Source: Actinomycetota bacterium (GTDB lineage: Bacteria; Actinomycetota; Actinomycetes; Nanopelagicales; Nanopelagicaceae). From it: a stretch of 7,694 bases of DNA. A program made the translations under genes and the position numbers. This document shows, one piece after another, positions 6,480-7,694 of the stretch (the stretch's first letter is position 1; every line of letters starts with the position of its first letter). The notes beneath the pieces are model-generated. The model was not told the DNA's origin, searched no databases, and saw only the letters and a list, made by a program, of their open reading frames with translations. The stretch is from the NCBI GenBank assembly GCA_009702205.1, contig WLIM01000049.1, forward strand, positions 1-7,694, in the 5' to 3' direction.

Positions 6480-6485
6480 AGCCTA
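6480..6485 (-). promoter_or_regulatory. Candidate -10 box for leaderless proA
   Basis: The minus strand reads TAGGCT at positions -12 to -7 from the proA ATG. It fits the actinobacterial TANNNT -10 pattern at the spacing that would put the transcription start on the start codon. No clear -35 box is seen. A TANNNT match is weak evidence on its own, and the AGGA within 2 nt of the ATG is too close to act well as a Shine-Dalgarno. Confidence 0.35.
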
Positions 6486-6493
6486 GAGCCTTC

Positions 6494-6499
6494 TACCCT
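6494..6499 (+). promoter_or_regulatory. Candidate -10 box for the leaderless serine hydrolase gene
   Basis: TACCCT lies at -12 to -7 from the ATG at 6506 and fits the TANNNT -10 pattern. The 20 nt before the ATG are pyrimidine-rich and contain no Shine-Dalgarno, which supports a leaderless start. No good -35 element was found 16-18 nt upstream, where the bases already belong to the proA start. Confidence 0.4.
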
Positions 6500-6505
6500 T
6501 CTCTC

Positions 6506-7666
6506 ATGAGACGTTTATTGCGAGTGCTACGAAATACCCTAATTATTATTGTCGCTTTGGGTGTTGCCCTTACTGGCTTCACCAGATTTATTCATTACCC
6601 GAATCCGATAGCTGCAATAAAACTGGGATTGGCGCCAGCTTCAAAGACCCCAACTCTTATGCCATGGCACACGATTGATCCGGCGAAAGTCCCCATTGAA
6701 TGGCCAACAAGTTTTGCTCCAGCACCGCAAACAGTGACTTGGAAAGGCAAAGCAATAAAGTGGCAGGATTTTCTAGACCGTACGAATACAAATGCTTTTC
6801 TCGTAATTAGAAATGGCGTAATCACTTACGAGTATTACAAGAAAGGCTTTAGCGAATCATCGCAACTCCCTTCTTATTCAGTTGCTAAGACCATGACGGC
6901 AATAATTGCTGGTCAGTTAATTGCGCAAGGAAAGCTTAAAGAGAGCGACACTTTTGTTAAGTATTTTCCAGAATTAAAGACTGGAACTTCATTTGATCGT
7001 GTAACAGTGCAGAGCCTTCTAGATATGCAGAGCGGGGTTGGCGTTTCAGATAACTATCCAACTGGACCTTCAGGTTGGGGCGTAGCTATTGCACAGATGT
7101 ATGCAACTACCGATATCGATTGGTTTATGAAACACAATCGCAAAATGGCATTTGAGCCTGGCTCGAAATCTGAATACCGAAGTGTTGATACCCAAATGCT
7201 TGGCATGATTATTAAAGCTATAACCGGCACTACGGTTGCTGACTATTTCAGCAAAAATGTTTGGCAGCCGATCGGCGCTAAATATCCTGCGACGTGGAAT
7301 GTTGACCGCATAGGTGGCACCGAGAAAACATTTTGTTGTTTCAACGCTGCGGCGCGCGACTATGCGCGCGTTGGACTTGCAATGCTAAATGGTGGACAGG
7401 CTGGTTCGAAACAAATTATTGATCCAGTTTGGTTAAAGCGTTTAACCACACCAGTCACAACACTTGATCACAATTGGGGTTACGGAGCTTTTGTTTGGCA
7501 TCCATTCCCTGGAATTAGCCAGGCTGAAGGACTTCACGGACAATATATTTTTGTGAATCCAAAGACTAGATCGCTCATCGTAAAACTTTCAGATAACCCA
7601 ACTGGGCTAGATGAAACGGTTGCTACTGCAAAGGTTTTACTTGAGGTAACAAAGAAACTTAATTAG
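6506..7666 (+). CDS. Membrane-anchored serine hydrolase, beta-lactamase class C/PF00144 fold
   Basis: The 386 residues begin with a basic stretch (R2, R3, R6, R9) and one hydrophobic segment (about 11-26), without a lipobox cysteine. The catalytic domain is therefore probably anchored and faces outside. A linker to about residue 75 precedes the domain. The SxxK motif is S125-V-A-K128 (nucleophile and base), followed by Y224 in EYRSVDTQMLG at the YxN position, where the third residue is Ser rather than Asn. H344-G-Q (LHGQYIFVNP) stands where KTG occurs in beta-lactamases. The pattern resembles the 6-aminohexanoate-dimer hydrolase/esterase branch more than true AmpC enzymes, so peptide, amide or ester hydrolysis, possibly in cell-wall turnover, is likelier than antibiotic resistance. 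The substrate is unknown. The gene is divergent from proA and no terminator is seen in the last 28 nt of the window. Confidence 0.85.
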   Translation: MRRLLRVLRNTLIIIVALGVALTGFTRFIHYPNPIAAIKLGLAPASKTPTLMPWHTIDPAKVPIEWPTSFAPAPQTVTWKGKAIKWQDFLDRTNTNAFLVIRNGVITYEYYKKGFSESSQLPSYSVAKTMTAIIAGQLIAQGKLKESDTFVKYFPELKTGTSFDRVTVQSLLDMQSGVGVSDNYPTGPSGWGVAIAQMYATTDIDWFMKHNRKMAFEPGSKSEYRSVDTQMLGMIIKAITGTTVADYFSKNVWQPIGAKYPATWNVDRIGGTEKTFCCFNAAARDYARVGLAMLNGGQAGSKQIIDPVWLKRLTTPVTTLDHNWGYGAFVWHPFPGISQAEGLHGQYIFVNPKTRSLIVKLSDNPTGLDETVATAKVLLEVTKKLN

Positions 7667-7694
7667 CTGTAAAGAGTGTTCCTACATCTTTTCC

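Noticed and set aside
1..7694. A search for a novel defence system, mobile element, CRISPR array, tRNA or integration site.
   Set aside because: Every long stretch is covered by well-known housekeeping genes with intact motifs, and composition looks even. No repeat arrays, transposase motifs or tRNA-like folds were noticed.
7667..7694. A possible terminator after the serine hydrolase gene.
   Set aside because: Only 28 nt remain, with no inverted repeat followed by a T tract, so nothing can be claimed before the window ends.

Overview
The window reads as a chromosomal segment of an AT-rich, streamlined actinobacterium. Protein features and gene order (gatC-gatA-gatB-ilvD, apparently leading into ilvB) look actinobacterial, while third positions are far more A/T-rich than in most soil actinobacteria. 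Together with very short intergenic gaps this suggests a freshwater acI-type (Nanopelagicales, Planktophila-like) genome. The lineage is an inference from style and synteny; no marker gene is present.

Layout: five genes run leftward on the minus strand. In transcription order they are proA (6473-5205), gatC (5161-4865), gatA (4868-3369), gatB (3369-1870) and ilvD (1862-186). gatC/gatA overlap by 4 nt (ATGA), gatA/gatB by 1 nt (TAATG), and gatB/ilvD are 7 nt apart with the ilvD ribosome binding site reaching into the gatB stop codon. gatCABilvD is therefore almost certainly one translationally coupled transcript. proA may join it across a 43-nt gap. One gene, a membrane-anchored serine hydrolase of the beta-lactamase class C/PF00144 fold, runs rightward (6506-7666), divergent from proA across only 32 nt.

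The most informative part is the 185-nt non-coding end (1-185). On the minus strand, downstream of ilvD, it holds what looks like a complete branched-chain amino acid attenuator. It has a Shine-Dalgarno, a 12-codon leader peptide (MTSVVVIGERTL, with a Val-Val-Val-Ile run), a hairpin covering the leader's 3' end, and a 10-bp GNRA-capped intrinsic terminator. A 12-nt upstream segment differs from the terminator's 3' arm at one base and could act as an antiterminator. The regulated gene lies off the left edge and is most likely ilvB (acetolactate synthase), as expected after ilvD.

Functionally, GatCAB amidates misacylated Glu-tRNA(Gln) and/or Asp-tRNA(Asn), IlvD makes the 2-keto acid precursors of valine and isoleucine, and ProA makes the proline precursor. 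The block is core amino acid and translation metabolism rather than a mobile or defence region. No tRNA, rRNA, CRISPR, insertion sequence or phage gene was seen.
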